A stretch of 64,000 bases of DNA from Cyanobium sp. Cruz-8D1 (GTDB taxonomy: Bacteria; Cyanobacteriota; Cyanobacteriia; PCC-6307; Cyanobiaceae), in the NCBI RefSeq assembly GCF_024345975.1, contig NZ_JAGQCD010000013.1:28356-92355 (forward strand), read 5' to 3'. The position numbers and the translations under genes are program-made. The notes under the pieces are model-generated. The model was not told where the DNA came from. It searched no databases and saw nothing but the letters and a program-made list of their open reading frames with translations. Numbering within the stretch: the stretch's first letter is position 1; every line of letters starts with the position of its first letter. Of the stretch, positions 43,505 to 52,848 are shown piece after piece.

Positions 43505-43513
43505 CGAGGCCGC

Positions 43514-44047
43514 TTACCAAAGACCCCGGATGGGGGCGGTCCAGGTGGTGCTGGCGGACGGCCACACGTCACTGGGCCCAGCACCGAGGCTGGTGCTGAA
43601 GCCATTGGTGATGTCGGCGGTGCGCAGGGGCATCAGGCCGCTCTGCTCACTCATCATCACCGCCGCGGTGTTCTGGATGGCGGTGCCATCCCAGATGATG
43701 TTCTGGTCAGGGAAACCGAAGGCGACGATCCTGCCCCCATCGCGGCCCGGGATCGAGAGGCCGAGGGGATCGGTGATCTGATGCAGAAGGTTGACGCCCC
43801 GGGCGAAAGGCGCCGAAAAGCTGTAAAAGCGCTGTTCCATCACCTCGGGGGCCGAGCTGGTCACGCCGCAGCGGGTGACTTCCACCGGACCCGTGCCGGC
43901 CGAGGCGGGCATGGGTGCTTCGAGGGTGGTTGTGCAGAGCACCGGACCGGCGATGGCCGGAGCCAGGAGGGACACCGCAGCAAACGGCACCAGCGCCAAA
44001 ACGGGTGCAGCGAGGGAGGCGGGCACTGCCAGGATCGGTGCTGTCAT
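43514..44047 (-). CDS. Hypothetical secreted protein
   Basis: A 177-residue protein with a signal-peptide-like N-terminus (hydrophobic to about residue 33, then AIAGPVLC). The mature part has [19 protein letters not shown], followed by [20 protein letters not shown] and a Gly/Asp-rich beta-type region with one pair of cysteines. I know no function; it looks like a conserved periplasmic protein of picocyanobacteria. It is divergent from pyrE and begins the core genome after the tRNA. Confidence 0.6.
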   Translation of the reverse strand: MTAPILAVPASLAAPVLALVPFAAVSLLAPAIAGPVLCTTTLEAPMPASAGTGPVEVTRCGVTSSAPEVMEQRFYSFSAPFARGVNLLHQITDPLGLSIPGRDGGRIVAFGFPDQNIIWDGTAIQNTAAVMMSEQSGLMPLRTADITNGFSTSLGAGPSDVWPSASTTWTAPIRGLW

Positions 44048-44183
44048 GGATCATGCGGCCCCAGCTCCGGGGCAATTTGCTGGCAGGTTAGCGACCTCTG
44101 ACGCTCTTCACCATCCATCTCCGGCCGCAGCTGCCGCTGCTTCCACGCCACTCCGTCTCCGTCTCGCCGCTTCGTCACCACCA

Positions 44184-44777
44184 ATGGTCTCCCTGCCCAC
44201 CAGCCCCAGCCAACAGCGCTCCGCCCTGCTCGCCCTGCTGGCGGAGCGGGCCTACCGGCTGGGCGACTTCACCCTGGCCTCGGGCCGCCGCAGTGAGCAC
44301 TACGTCAACTGCAAGCCGGTGAGCCTCAGCGGCATCGGCCTGGCCCTGCTGGGCCGCCTGATGCTGGAGCAGGTGGAGGCCGAGGCCAGCGCGGTGGCAG
44401 GGCTGACCCTGGGGGCCGATCCCCTGGTCAGCGCCGTGGCGATCCAGGCCGCCCTCGCCGGCCGCGACCTTGATGCCCTGATCGTGCGCAAGGAGGCCAA
44501 GGGCCATGGCACCGGCGCCTGGCTCGAGGGCCCCCTGCCGCCGACCGGCAGCCGGATCACCGTCCTGGAAGACGTGGTGACGACCGGCGGCTCGGCCCTG
44601 AAGGCCGTGACCCAGCTGCAGGAGGCGGGATACCTGGTGAACCGGGTCGTGGCCATCGTTGATCGCCAGGAGGGCGGAGCCGAGGCGATGCAGGACGCCG
44701 GCCTCGACCTGCGCAGCCTGTTCCTGCTCGAGGAGGTGGCCGCCACGGCCACCGGGCTGGACGGCGCGGCAGGCTGA
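44184..44777 (+). CDS. pyrE: Orotate phosphoribosyltransferase
   Basis: Converts orotate and PRPP to OMP in pyrimidine synthesis. The 197 residues fit the family. The PRPP-binding motif is [18 protein letters not shown]. Other signatures are [16 protein letters not shown] (substrate loop) and [15 protein letters not shown] (catalytic flexible loop). ATG 44184 was chosen over a long upstream extension into the intergenic region. The next gene starts 20 bases downstream. Confidence 0.93.
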   Translation: MVSLPTSPSQQRSALLALLAERAYRLGDFTLASGRRSEHYVNCKPVSLSGIGLALLGRLMLEQVEAEASAVAGLTLGADPLVSAVAIQAALAGRDLDALIVRKEAKGHGTGAWLEGPLPPTGSRITVLEDVVTTGGSALKAVTQLQEAGYLVNRVVAIVDRQEGGAEAMQDAGLDLRSLFLLEEVAATATGLDGAAG

Positions 44778-44797
44778 ACCCCGCCCCAAGCGACGCC

Positions 44798-45805
44798 ATG
44801 ACCTCCTCTTCCCTGCCGACGTCCGCCGCGGCCGATCCCTGGGACTGGGCGCCACCGGCCCTGAGCCGCTGGTCCCGGCCGGTGGGGCTGCTGCGCCTCG
44901 ACGGTCCCGACACCCTGCGGGTGCTGCACGGCCAGACCAGCCAGGCGCTCGAAGCCGCCCGACCCGGCCAGTGGCTCGGCACCTGCTGCATTGGTCCCAC
45001 GGCCCGCCTGCGGGCGGTGGCGGAGGTCCTGGTGGACGCCGACGGGGCCTGGCTGGTGATCATCGCTGGGGATCCCGAAGCCGTGCGCCTCGCCCTCGAC
45101 CGGGTGCTGTTTCCGGCCGACAAGGTGCGGCTGGGGCCGGTGACAGCGGCCACCCTGCATCAGCCCCTGGGCACGGCGGGGCCGGACGCCACGCCCACCG
45201 GCACCTGGGCGGCGCTCGAGGGCTCGTCGGGCTGGCGGCTGGGGGACGCCCTGCTGCTGCCGGACGAGGCCCCGTGCCCCCCTTGGCTGGCTGAGCGTCG
45301 CCCCCTGGAGCCGCAGGAGGCGGAACGCTGGCGGCTCCAGCAGGGCCTGCCGGCGGTGCCGGGGGAGATCAACGAGGACACCAATCCGTTTGAACTGGGG
45401 TTGGCGGCGCGGGTGAGCCTGACCAAGGGCTGCTACGTAGGCCAGGAGACCCTTGCCAAGCTCGCCACCTACGACGGGGTGAAGCAGCAACTGCGGCGCT
45501 GGCAGGCCACGGCTGTCCCTGGCGAGGCTGTCCCTGGCGAGGCTGTCCTTCCCGAGGCCGTCGCCGCCGGCACGCCGCTGCACGATGGGGCAGGGGGCCG
45601 CGCCGGGGTGATCAGCTCCAGCCTGCAACTCCCTGGGGGCCAGGGATGGATCGGCCTGGCCCTGGTGCGACGGGCCTGGCTGCAGGCGCCCGAGCTGCTG
45701 ACAGGGGCTGACCCCGGCGTCCGGCTGCAACTCTCGATTCCGGCCGCCTTTCAGCCACCGCCAGTCGGCGCTGGGGGCGGTTCCGGGGATGCCAGGGCGT
45801 CCTGA
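44798..45805 (+). CDS. ygfZ: Folate-binding protein YgfZ-like (iron-sulfur cluster repair)
   Basis: A 335-residue member of the GcvT-like family. The signature KGCYVGQET is present at about residues 211-219. The N-terminus has LLRLDGPDTLRVLHGQTSQA, another typical segment. The family helps certain iron-sulfur enzymes in a folate-dependent way. A 15-base tandem repeat around 45519-45563 encodes repeated AVPGE units, a likely lineage-specific expansion in a loop. Its 3' end overlaps the convergent RecB-like gene by 55 bases. Confidence 0.85.
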   Translation: MTSSSLPTSAAADPWDWAPPALSRWSRPVGLLRLDGPDTLRVLHGQTSQALEAARPGQWLGTCCIGPTARLRAVAEVLVDADGAWLVIIAGDPEAVRLALDRVLFPADKVRLGPVTAATLHQPLGTAGPDATPTGTWAALEGSSGWRLGDALLLPDEAPCPPWLAERRPLEPQEAERWRLQQGLPAVPGEINEDTNPFELGLAARVSLTKGCYVGQETLAKLATYDGVKQQLRRWQATAVPGEAVPGEAVLPEAVAAGTPLHDGAGGRAGVISSSLQLPGGQGWIGLALVRRAWLQAPELLTGADPGVRLQLSIPAAFQPPPVGAGGGSGDARAS

Positions 45806-47292
45806 TCCAGCAGCCAGCGCACCACCGCCCAGGTGGCCAGGCTGTCGTCCTGGTTGTAGCGGAAGATCCGTTGCAGCTTGCGGCCCAGGGCGCCCCGGCT
45901 CGGACGCCGCGGCCCGCCGGAACCCTCCCGCCACTGGCGCCACCAGAGCAGGCAGCGGGCGCCGTCGACCCCTTTCTGGCTCCAGCTGAAGCCCAGCCAA
46001 CCCGCCACGGCCTTGAGCCCGTAGCTGTTCACCGGCAGCAGCCAATGGCGACGCAGCCGCTGATGCACGTCCACCAGCCGGGCCCGCAGCCGCTGCCGCT
46101 CCGCCTCGCTGGCCCCCTGACGCTCGGCCAGGCGCAGCAGGGACACCGATTCGGTCTCGCCGTAGTGGAGGACGGGCCAGTCGGGATAGCGGGCCAGCAG
46201 GGTGCTCAGGCGCCGCCAGAGAAGCGCCTCGCCATGGTCGTGCAGGGCCAGCAGGGGCTGGTAGCGGCCCAGGGTCTCCCCCGGTCCCGGGGCCCCGGGC
46301 CAGCGCCCGTCCGGGCCGCGCTCCAGCCTTACCAGGCCGTGGAGGAAGTCGTCACGGGCATCGGGATCGGACTCGATGTCGTAAAGGAGCACGCCGGGGG
46401 CCGCCACCAGCTCCGGCAGGGCGGGGCCGGTCGCCTCGCCGCTGCGCTGCGGCACGCCCTGCCGTTGCACCCTGGCCTGGGCCACCAGCTTGGGGGCCAC
46501 CTCCCGGTGCTGCTCGCTGTGGACGGCCAGGTCCTCAGCCAGGCGATCCGGATCGGCCGCCGCCAGCTGGTCGAGGCTGGTGATGCCCAGCGCCAGCAGG
46601 AGCTCGCGGCGCTTACCGCCGATGCCGCTCACCTCGCTCAGGTGCCCCTCGGCGGCCGCGACCCGGTCACAGGCCCCGCGCCAGCTGCAGAGGGTGCACT
46701 TCTTGCGATCGCTGACCAGGGGCGGCGGCTCGCGGCGGACCAGCTCGAGGGCCAGCCGCTCGAGGCTCTCGTCGAGTTGACGCTGCAGGGAGCCCCCGAG
46801 GGCCAGGCGCTCCCGCTCCAACCCCCGGTCGGCCCCGGCCACCACCAGGCCATGGGGAACGGGGGCCCGTTGGTGCTCCGCCAGCAATCGCCCCCAGAGG
46901 GCGAGCAACACGCGGTGCTCCCTGGTGAGGCGCCGGCCCTGGCGGGCCAGCACCGGCCGGTAGCTGTGGGTGCCCCAGCGGCTGGGCTCCTCGACCCGCT
47001 CCAGCAGGCTCGGGTGGGCTTCCAGCCGCAGCCCCCGGGGGCCGGTTCCCACCAGCCGCAGACCCACCACACCGGGCGCGCCGGCGTGGCAGGCCGCCTC
47101 CCCGTGGCCGGGGCGCTGGGGCAGCAGGCTCTGGAAACTGCGCAACTGGTCGTCGAGGGCCAGGGCGCGATGGGCGCTCCACGACCGCTCCTCGGAGGGA
47201 CCGTGGAGATCCAGCCAGGCCCGCCGCCGGCAGCGCACCCAGCTGCGCAGCAGACGGTCGGTGAGCACGGGAGCGTCCGAGGACTGGGGCAT
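45751..47292 (-). CDS. TM0106-type RecB-like putative nuclease
   Basis: A 513-residue protein. A four-cysteine iron-sulfur-type motif begins at KKCTLCSWRGACDRVA. A helix-hairpin-helix follows in SEVSGIGGKRRELLLALGIT. The C-terminal RNase-H-like part has LLYDIESDPDARDDFLHGLV and further acidic positions (HYGETESVSLL, QDDSLATWAVV). This layout matches the TM0106 family of predicted nucleases. The role is unknown. It is divergent from the phosphohexomutase. Confidence 0.82.
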   Translation of the reverse strand: MPQSSDAPVLTDRLLRSWVRCRRRAWLDLHGPSEERSWSAHRALALDDQLRSFQSLLPQRPGHGEAACHAGAPGVVGLRLVGTGPRGLRLEAHPSLLERVEEPSRWGTHSYRPVLARQGRRLTREHRVLLALWGRLLAEHQRAPVPHGLVVAGADRGLERERLALGGSLQRQLDESLERLALELVRREPPPLVSDRKKCTLCSWRGACDRVAAAEGHLSEVSGIGGKRRELLLALGITSLDQLAAADPDRLAEDLAVHSEQHREVAPKLVAQARVQRQGVPQRSGEATGPALPELVAAPGVLLYDIESDPDARDDFLHGLVRLERGPDGRWPGAPGPGETLGRYQPLLALHDHGEALLWRRLSTLLARYPDWPVLHYGETESVSLLRLAERQGASEAERQRLRARLVDVHQRLRRHWLLPVNSYGLKAVAGWLGFSWSQKGVDGARCLLWWRQWREGSGGPRRPSRGALGRKLQRIFRYNQDDSLATWAVVRWLLDQDALASPEPPPAPTGGG

Positions 47293-47407
47293 GGGCTGCA
47301 GGCTAGGGGGGCCGGTGGCCTGCCATCAGGCCGGCACCCGCAACGACCAACCGCAGGGGCCAACCTGCTACGACCAGCGTGCCCTTCCCCTGCGTCCGCG
47401 CCGCGCC

Positions 47408-48877
47408 ATGGCCTCCGCCCCCCTGCCCCTTGAGGCCGGACCGATCCACTTCGGCACCGATGGCTGGCGGGGCATCCTCGGCGTGGACATCACCATGGAG
47501 CGCCTGCTGCCGGTGGCCGCCGCTGCTGCCCGGGAGCTGGCCGCCAGCGCCCCGGCGGGCCTGGACAGCCGGGAGGTGGTGATCGGCTACGACCGGCGCT
47601 TCCTGGCGCCGGAACTGGCCGAGGCGATCGGCGCCGCCGTGCGCGGGGCCGATCTGGTGCCCCTGCTGGCGGCCAGCCCCGTGCCCACGCCAGCCTGCAG
47701 CTGGGCGGTGGTGGAACGCAAGGCCCTGGGGGCCCTGGTGATCACCGCCAGCCACAACCCACCGGAATGGCTGGGCCTCAAGATCAAGGGCCCCTTCGGC
47801 GGCTCGGTGGAGGGCGACTTCACCGCCCGGGTGGAGCGGCGCCTGGCGGCCGGGGGCCTGAGCGTGCCGATCCCCGGCGACACCGAGCGCTTCGATGCCA
47901 TGGGCACCTACCTGGCCGGGCTCAGCGCCAAGGTCGACACCGCGGCCCTGGTGCGGGGCCTGGTCGCCACCGGCCTGCAGGTGATCGTGGATCCGATGCA
48001 TGGCTCGGCCGCCGGGGGGCTGCCGGCCCTGCTGGGCGAGGCGGGCGCCGCCGCCGGCGTGATCCGGGAGATCCGGGGTGAGCGGGATCCCCTGTTCGGC
48101 GGCCACCCGCCCGAACCGCTGGCGCCCTACCTGGGACAGCTGATCGCCGACGTGCGCCGTGAGACGGCGGCGGGAAGACCGGCGGTGGGCATCGTCTTCG
48201 ATGGCGACGGCGACCGCATCGCCGCGGTGGACGAGCAGGGCCGGTTCTGCAGCACCCAGCTGCTGATGCCCCTGCTGATCGACCATCTGGCCAGGGCCCG
48301 CCGGCTGGGCGGCCGCGTGATCAAGACCGTGAGCGGTTCCGACCTGATGGCGCTGGTGGCGGCGGATCTGGGCCGGGAGGTGATCGAGATGCCCGTCGGT
48401 TTCAAGTACATCGCCGCCGAGATGCTGAGCGGCGAGGTGCTGGTGGGGGGAGAGGAATCGGGCGGGGTGGGCTTCGGCATCCACCTGCCGGAACGGGATG
48501 CCCTGTTCGCGGCCCTGCTGCTGATCGAGGCCCTGGTGGAAGGGGGGCGGCCCCTGGGTGCCCGGCTGGAAGCCCTGCAGGAGCGTTGCGGTGGCGCCAG
48601 CGTCTACGACCGCCTCGACCTGCGCCTGCCGGACATGGCCAGCCGCAGCCGGCTGGAGGCGCTGCTGGCTCAGGATCCGCCCCAGGAGGTGGCCGGTGCC
48701 GCGGTGCTGGAGGTGAACCGCACCGATGGGGTCAAGCTGCGCATGGGTCCCAGCCACTGGCTGATGCTGCGCTTCTCCGGCACCGAGCCCCTGCTGCGCC
48801 TCTACTGCGAAGCCCCCGACAGCGATCGGGTGCAGGCGGTGCTCGCCTGGGCAGGGCAGCTGGCGGAGGCCATCTGA
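47408..48877 (+). CDS. Phosphoglucomutase/phosphomannomutase family protein
   Basis: A 489-residue alpha-D-phosphohexomutase. The N-terminal FGTDGWRGILGVDIT, phosphoserine loop TASHNPPEWLGLK, metal site FDGDGDRIAAVD, sugar loop GGEESGGVGFG, and C-terminal phosphate site RFSGTEPLLRLY are all intact. Substrate sugar is not settled by these motifs. ATG 47408 is preferred over a longer frame. Its stop overlaps the rdgB start by one base (TGATG), so they are coupled. Confidence 0.92.
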   Translation: MASAPLPLEAGPIHFGTDGWRGILGVDITMERLLPVAAAAARELAASAPAGLDSREVVIGYDRRFLAPELAEAIGAAVRGADLVPLLAASPVPTPACSWAVVERKALGALVITASHNPPEWLGLKIKGPFGGSVEGDFTARVERRLAAGGLSVPIPGDTERFDAMGTYLAGLSAKVDTAALVRGLVATGLQVIVDPMHGSAAGGLPALLGEAGAAAGVIREIRGERDPLFGGHPPEPLAPYLGQLIADVRRETAAGRPAVGIVFDGDGDRIAAVDEQGRFCSTQLLMPLLIDHLARARRLGGRVIKTVSGSDLMALVAADLGREVIEMPVGFKYIAAEMLSGEVLVGGEESGGVGFGIHLPERDALFAALLLIEALVEGGRPLGARLEALQERCGGASVYDRLDLRLPDMASRSRLEALLAQDPPQEVAGAAVLEVNRTDGVKLRMGPSHWLMLRFSGTEPLLRLYCEAPDSDRVQAVLAWAGQLAEAI

Positions 48878-49524
48878 TGGCCGACCCACTTGAACCCACT
48901 GCAACGCCCACCGTGCTGGTGATCGCCAGCGGTAACGCCGGCAAGATCAGGGAGTTCGCCCATCTGCTGGCCTCTCTGCCTCTGGCGGTGCGGCCCCAGC
49001 CCGATGGCCTGGAGGTGGAGGAGACGGGCAGCAGCTTCGCCGCCAATGCCCGGCTGAAGGCCGAGGCGGTGGCACGCGCCACCGGCCACTGGGCCCTGGC
49101 CGACGACTCGGGGCTGGCGGTGGCGGCCCTGGGCGGCGCCCCCGGGGTGCATTCGGCCCGCTATGCCGACACCGACGCCTCCCGGATCGCCCGGCTGCTG
49201 AAGGAACTGGGCGAGGCCGACCGGCAGCGCCAGCAGCAGGGCCTGCCATCCGATCGCCGGGCGGCCTTCGTGGCCGCCCTGGCGGTGGCCGATCCCAGCG
49301 GAGCGACCCGTCTGGAGGTGGAGGGCCGCTGCGAGGGGGTGATCCTGGAGGCCCCGAGAGGCAGCGGCGGATTCGGCTACGACCCGGTGTTCTTCGTGCC
49401 GGAGGCAAGCCTCAGCTACGCCGAGATGGACAAGGGCCTCAAGGGCCGGATCGGTCACAGGGGCAGGGCCTTCACCCAGCTGGAGCCGGAGCTGAGGGAG
49501 CTGCTGACACCACCGGCCCGCTGA
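48877..49524 (+). CDS. rdgB: Non-canonical purine NTP pyrophosphatase (RdgB/HAM1)
   Basis: Removes dITP, XTP and ITP from nucleotide pools. The 215 residues fit the family. The signature is IASGNAGKIREFAHLL at the start, then GSSFAANARLKAEAVA, ADDSGLAVAALGGAPGVHSA, GFGYDPVFFVPE, and HRGRAF. It is translationally coupled to the upstream mutase. Confidence 0.94.
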   Translation: MADPLEPTATPTVLVIASGNAGKIREFAHLLASLPLAVRPQPDGLEVEETGSSFAANARLKAEAVARATGHWALADDSGLAVAALGGAPGVHSARYADTDASRIARLLKELGEADRQRQQQGLPSDRRAAFVAALAVADPSGATRLEVEGRCEGVILEAPRGSGGFGYDPVFFVPEASLSYAEMDKGLKGRIGHRGRAFTQLEPELRELLTPPAR

Positions 49525-49654
49525 CGCCTATCGTCCCGCAGGCGAACGTTTTCACTGGACAAAAAATTACGAATCCAGCCATCCCATTGCAGACTAAATC
49601 AGTGCACTGGTGTATCGTTCTGGAGATGATTCGTCGGCCTTCAGGCCAAGGCCG

Positions 49655-50482
49655 ATGCCGATTCCCAAGATCATTCACCAGACATTTGATGTCTACCAAA
49701 GACTCCCGGACGCATTGAAAGATAACTGCAAAGCCATTGCAGCCATGAACAGCAATCGCGAGTATCGCTTCTACGAGAAGAAAGAGATCTCCAGGCTTAT
49801 TCAGGACAATTTCGGGAACCATGTCTACGAGCGCTACAACCGCATCAATCCAACCTTCGCAGCAGCCAGATCTGATCTTTTTCGTTACCTCTGCATCTAC
49901 GCCTGCGGAGGGATTTATCTCGATGTCAAAGCCGATGTGCGCAGGCCGATTTTTGCATCCATCCTTCCCAGCGATGAATACATTCTATCCCAATGGGATC
50001 AATCCGAAGGCAGTGCCCATGCCGGCTGGGGAAGCCACCCCGAGCTGGGAGGCTTTCGCTCGTTCCAGCAATGGGTGCTGATGGCCTCCCCGGGTCATCC
50101 CTTCCTGGCCGCTGTCATCGCCACCGTTCTGAAACGCATCGACGACTTTGATGCCTTCAGATACGTTCGCAACTCCTGGTCCGCCGTGATTCACACCACC
50201 GGCGAAGAGCCCTACACGAAGGCCATCCTCGAAGTGATCGATCAGCATCCCCATCGTGTTGCTGTCATGGAACGCGACTTCGACATCGCCTACAGCGTCT
50301 TCGGCTCCACTGGCCGTGATGTCGTTCATCATCAAAAACTCTATGCGAGTTACGCCCTCCAGACAGCCCCTCTCATCCGGCAGAAATGGCCCCTGTCGTG
50401 GATGTTCTCCCTGATCAGTGGCCTGCGCCAGTTATCACGGGCGGCGCGGTCCCTGCTGGCGGCCTGGAGGCCCAGTGGTTGA
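49655..50482 (+). CDS. Glycosyltransferase with DXD-type motif (OCH1/capsular type)
   Basis: A 275-residue enzyme of the glycosyltransferase sugar-binding-region family (Gly_transf_sug). It begins IPKIIHQTF, continues with AARSDLFRYLCIYACGGIYL followed by DVKADV, which holds the D-x-D metal site. Predicted to transfer a sugar to a surface glycan. ATG 49655 follows AAGG at a proper distance and beats a GTG at 49610. GC is visibly lower than its neighbours, so recent arrival or exchange is likely. A lower-GC upstream gap of about 130 bases holds its promoter. Confidence 0.82.
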   Translation: MPIPKIIHQTFDVYQRLPDALKDNCKAIAAMNSNREYRFYEKKEISRLIQDNFGNHVYERYNRINPTFAAARSDLFRYLCIYACGGIYLDVKADVRRPIFASILPSDEYILSQWDQSEGSAHAGWGSHPELGGFRSFQQWVLMASPGHPFLAAVIATVLKRIDDFDAFRYVRNSWSAVIHTTGEEPYTKAILEVIDQHPHRVAVMERDFDIAYSVFGSTGRDVVHHQKLYASYALQTAPLIRQKWPLSWMFSLISGLRQLSRAARSLLAAWRPSG

Positions 50483-50519
50483 GCCACTGGGGCGGGGGCC
50501 AGGGCCGACCCTGGGGTGG

Positions 50520-50816
50520 TCAGACCAGCCGGATGTCGCCGACGGAAGGGATCCAGCCCTGGAGCTGCCAGGTCACACAGCCGCTGAGAATCAGCGGATC
50601 CTGCGACACCAGCGCCTCCGCAGCCGCATAGTCCTCAGCCTGAAAAATCATCAGGCCACCGCCACCGGGCTGACCTGCCGCATCCACGCGATAGCCACTG
50701 CTGACAATCTCGCCGCGATTCCGGAGCTCCCCCACCCAGGCCAGATGCTCCCTGAGATGGGGGGTCACCAACGCGCGGGGCTGGCAGAAGGATTCCGTCT
50801 TGATGAACCAGGCCAT
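50520..50816 (-). CDS. YciI family protein
   Basis: A 98-residue protein of the YCII-related ferredoxin-like fold. It has AWFIKTESFCQPRALVTPHL, REHLAWVGEL (family His in REHL) and a later Asp in VSQDPLILSG. The family includes small dehydrochlorinase-like and unknown proteins. It is convergent with the glycosyltransferase. Confidence 0.8.
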   Translation of the reverse strand: MAWFIKTESFCQPRALVTPHLREHLAWVGELRNRGEIVSSGYRVDAAGQPGGGGLMIFQAEDYAAAEALVSQDPLILSGCVTWQLQGWIPSVGDIRLV

Positions 50817-50899
50817 GGCTTCAGCTTGACAGCAGCATGAAACCGCCCCCGCCAGACAGAGGGAGTAGGAAGGAGACGGACGAATGAACGGAACATCCC

Positions 50900-51064
50900 A
50901 TGTCGAAATCTCAGCTCAACGCCTTTTTGACCAAGGTGGCAGCGGATCCAGCCCTCAAGACCAGGGTGGACGCCGCTGCCGACACCGATGCCGTGGTGGC
51001 GATCGCCTTGAGCGAAGGTCACCTCTTCTCGCCTGCCACCCTCAACCGGGCCGAACGCGGCTGA
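50900..51064 (+). CDS. Nif11-type small peptide
   Basis: A 54-residue frame too short for standard ORF lists: MSKSQLNAFLTKVAADPALK, then TRVDAAADTDAVVAIALSEG. This is the Nif11 domain pattern (LxxFLxxVxxDPxLxxxLxAAxDxxxxVxIAxxxG) as in leader peptides of cyanobacterial natural-product systems. The tail HLFSPATLNRAERG has no core-peptide region and no double-Gly cleavage followed by a cargo, and no modifying enzyme is nearby. It probably is an orphan. A strong hairpin follows at 51071. Confidence 0.75.
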   Translation: MSKSQLNAFLTKVAADPALKTRVDAAADTDAVVAIALSEGHLFSPATLNRAERG

Positions 51065-51070
51065 ATTGAG

Positions 51071-51093
51071 GCCGGCCCTGATCCAGGGCCGGC
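51071..51093. terminator. Bidirectional hairpin terminator
   Basis: GCCGGCCCTG pairs perfectly with CAGGGCCGGC across a 3-base loop. It sits exactly between the ends of the Nif11-type gene (51064) and the carotenoid oxygenase gene (51094), which face each other. No long T run, so intrinsic strength is uncertain. Confidence 0.6.
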
Positions 51094-52575
51094 TCAGGCC
51101 GCCACCCAGCTGCCATGCAGGCCATGGGGAATCGCCAGCGGCAACTCCACCAACGCCTGCTCCTCCATGGTGGCGGCATCCAGCACCACCAGATCGCTGG
51201 CGCTGCGGGCCCCGTTCCAGAACAGGCCGAGCACCCAGCCGTCATCCTCAGCTGTCGCGCCGGGACGCGGCACCATGATCGGCTCACTGACAAATCCCCG
51301 CGGCGCCGCGCTCCAGACCCGCGTCTTCCCACCCTGGAGATCAAGCTTCATCAGCGCCTGGAGCGGATCGTTGCCCCGTTCCCGCTCGGCCACCGCCATC
51401 CAGGCGTAGCGGCTCTCGAGCCCCACCCGGCCCGGGGGCACCATGGCAAATTCGCAGGTGCGCTCGCTCAACCGGCTGGACGTGACCGTGCCGCTGGCCA
51501 GATCGAGACGGCAGCGCTCCAGCAGACCCTCCGGGATGCGATCGAAATCCACTTCTTTGTAGTCCTGGTCGGGGCCGATGGAAGGGAAATCGGCGTAAAA
51601 GATGCTGTCAATCACCACAGCATCGCCGTCTTCCCAGGCATTGAGGTGGTGGAACACGAATCCTTCTGGCGCCTCCAGCACCCGCGGCTCCTGGCCGGCA
51701 AAGGCCCCGTCCTGGCGGGGGATCAACCAGAACTGGCCCCGGGCGCCGGGGCGGGATTTGAGGCACTGGGCGGCCCCTTTGCGGCCGAGCACATAGGGGA
51801 GGGGGTTGAAATCAATCGCGTTCTGCAGGAACACCGCCCAGTTGGGGGTGATGGCGAAATCGTGCAGGAAGGCGAAGCCAGGAAAGCTGTGGCTGGAGTC
51901 GGCCAGCAGGGTGCCCGCCTCAGAACCTTCAGCGGCGAACTCCATCAGCCGCACCGTGCTGCGCGGTCCGGCCTTGACGCCGAAAGTGACCATCCGGGTG
52001 GCGCCGTGGTGGCCGGGGTCGAAGCGGGGGTGGGCACTGAAGGCCTCACCGGGCTTGAGGACCCCATCGAGCAGGGTCAGGCCCCGGGTTTCGAGGCTGA
52101 GCGGATCGAGCGCATGGGGAGAACTGGCCTCCCAGAGGGCGAGGAGCTGGTCGCCGAGCCGCACCACATGGGTGTTGGCGATGTTCTTGAGCCGCAGGTC
52201 GAAGGCATTGGCCAAGGGGCCGCCCGGCTTGGGTGTGCCGAACACACCCCGGTACAGGTAGGTGCCGGCCTTCTCCTCCGCCAGCCAGCCCTCGGTGCGC
52301 ACGAAGCGATTGCTGAGCTGGGCGCCGCCCGCCGTGAAGCGCAGAGCCGTGATCATCCCGTCGCCGTCGAAGGGGTGATGGACCCAGTGGCCGCCCCGTT
52401 CCAGCCGGCCGGGTCCATTGCGATAGAGCGTGCCGCCCAACTCGGCGGGGATGGTGCCCCGGGTGGCCGCAAGGGGAACGTCGGTGAGCTCCTCGCTGAC
52501 ATTGCCGAAGGAACTGGCCCAGTCGGAGCGGTCGTAGGCAGGCGAAGACGCGCCAGCAGGGGAAGCAACGGTCAT
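51094..52575 (-). CDS. Carotenoid oxygenase (cleavage dioxygenase) family protein
   Basis: A 493-residue beta-propeller non-haem iron enzyme. The N-terminal signature is GTLYRNGPGRLERGGHWVHH followed by PFDGDGM. Other typical segments are SAHPRFDPGHHGATRMV, FLHDFAITPNWAVFLQ (iron His), FVFHHLNAWEDGDAVV (iron His) and IPHGLHGSWVA at the C-terminus (last iron His). The four histidines are therefore all visible. The substrate may be an apocarotenoid or carotenoid. It is convergent with Nif11. Confidence 0.9.
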   Translation of the reverse strand: MTVASPAGASSPAYDRSDWASSFGNVSEELTDVPLAATRGTIPAELGGTLYRNGPGRLERGGHWVHHPFDGDGMITALRFTAGGAQLSNRFVRTEGWLAEEKAGTYLYRGVFGTPKPGGPLANAFDLRLKNIANTHVVRLGDQLLALWEASSPHALDPLSLETRGLTLLDGVLKPGEAFSAHPRFDPGHHGATRMVTFGVKAGPRSTVRLMEFAAEGSEAGTLLADSSHSFPGFAFLHDFAITPNWAVFLQNAIDFNPLPYVLGRKGAAQCLKSRPGARGQFWLIPRQDGAFAGQEPRVLEAPEGFVFHHLNAWEDGDAVVIDSIFYADFPSIGPDQDYKEVDFDRIPEGLLERCRLDLASGTVTSSRLSERTCEFAMVPPGRVGLESRYAWMAVAERERGNDPLQALMKLDLQGGKTRVWSAAPRGFVSEPIMVPRPGATAEDDGWVLGLFWNGARSASDLVVLDAATMEEQALVELPLAIPHGLHGSWVAA

Positions 52576-52661
52576 CGGGTCAGCCCACAGGAAAAACAGC
52601 GCCGGGCGCTGATCCGATTATCACGTAACGGAGTGTGAAGGTGTGGGCGGCCGTCCCGACC

Positions 52662-52820
52662 TCAGGCCTGGCAGGGCAGCTCCACCGCCGGGCAGGGGGG
52701 CTGGGAAACCGCACAAGGGGCTGACGCGGCGACGCTCGGCAGGCAATCGGCAGCCTGGGCAGGAGCCGCAGCAGCGATGGTGGCGGCGAGGCCGGCCACA
52801 AGCACAAGGAGAGGTCGCAT
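52662..52820 (-). CDS. Small secreted cysteine-rich peptide
   Basis: A 52-residue frame with a clear signal peptide (MRPLLVLVAGLAATIAAAAP then AQA|ADC). The mature part is about 29 residues with four cysteines. Not recognised. Upstream frame to 52880 is a possible longer form. It lies between hisB and the carotenoid oxygenase, all on the same strand. Confidence 0.45.
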   Translation of the reverse strand: MRPLLVLVAGLAATIAAAAPAQAADCLPSVAASAPCAVSQPPCPAVELPCQA

Positions 52821-52848
52821 GGGGTCTGGACGGATCACAAAAAAAATG

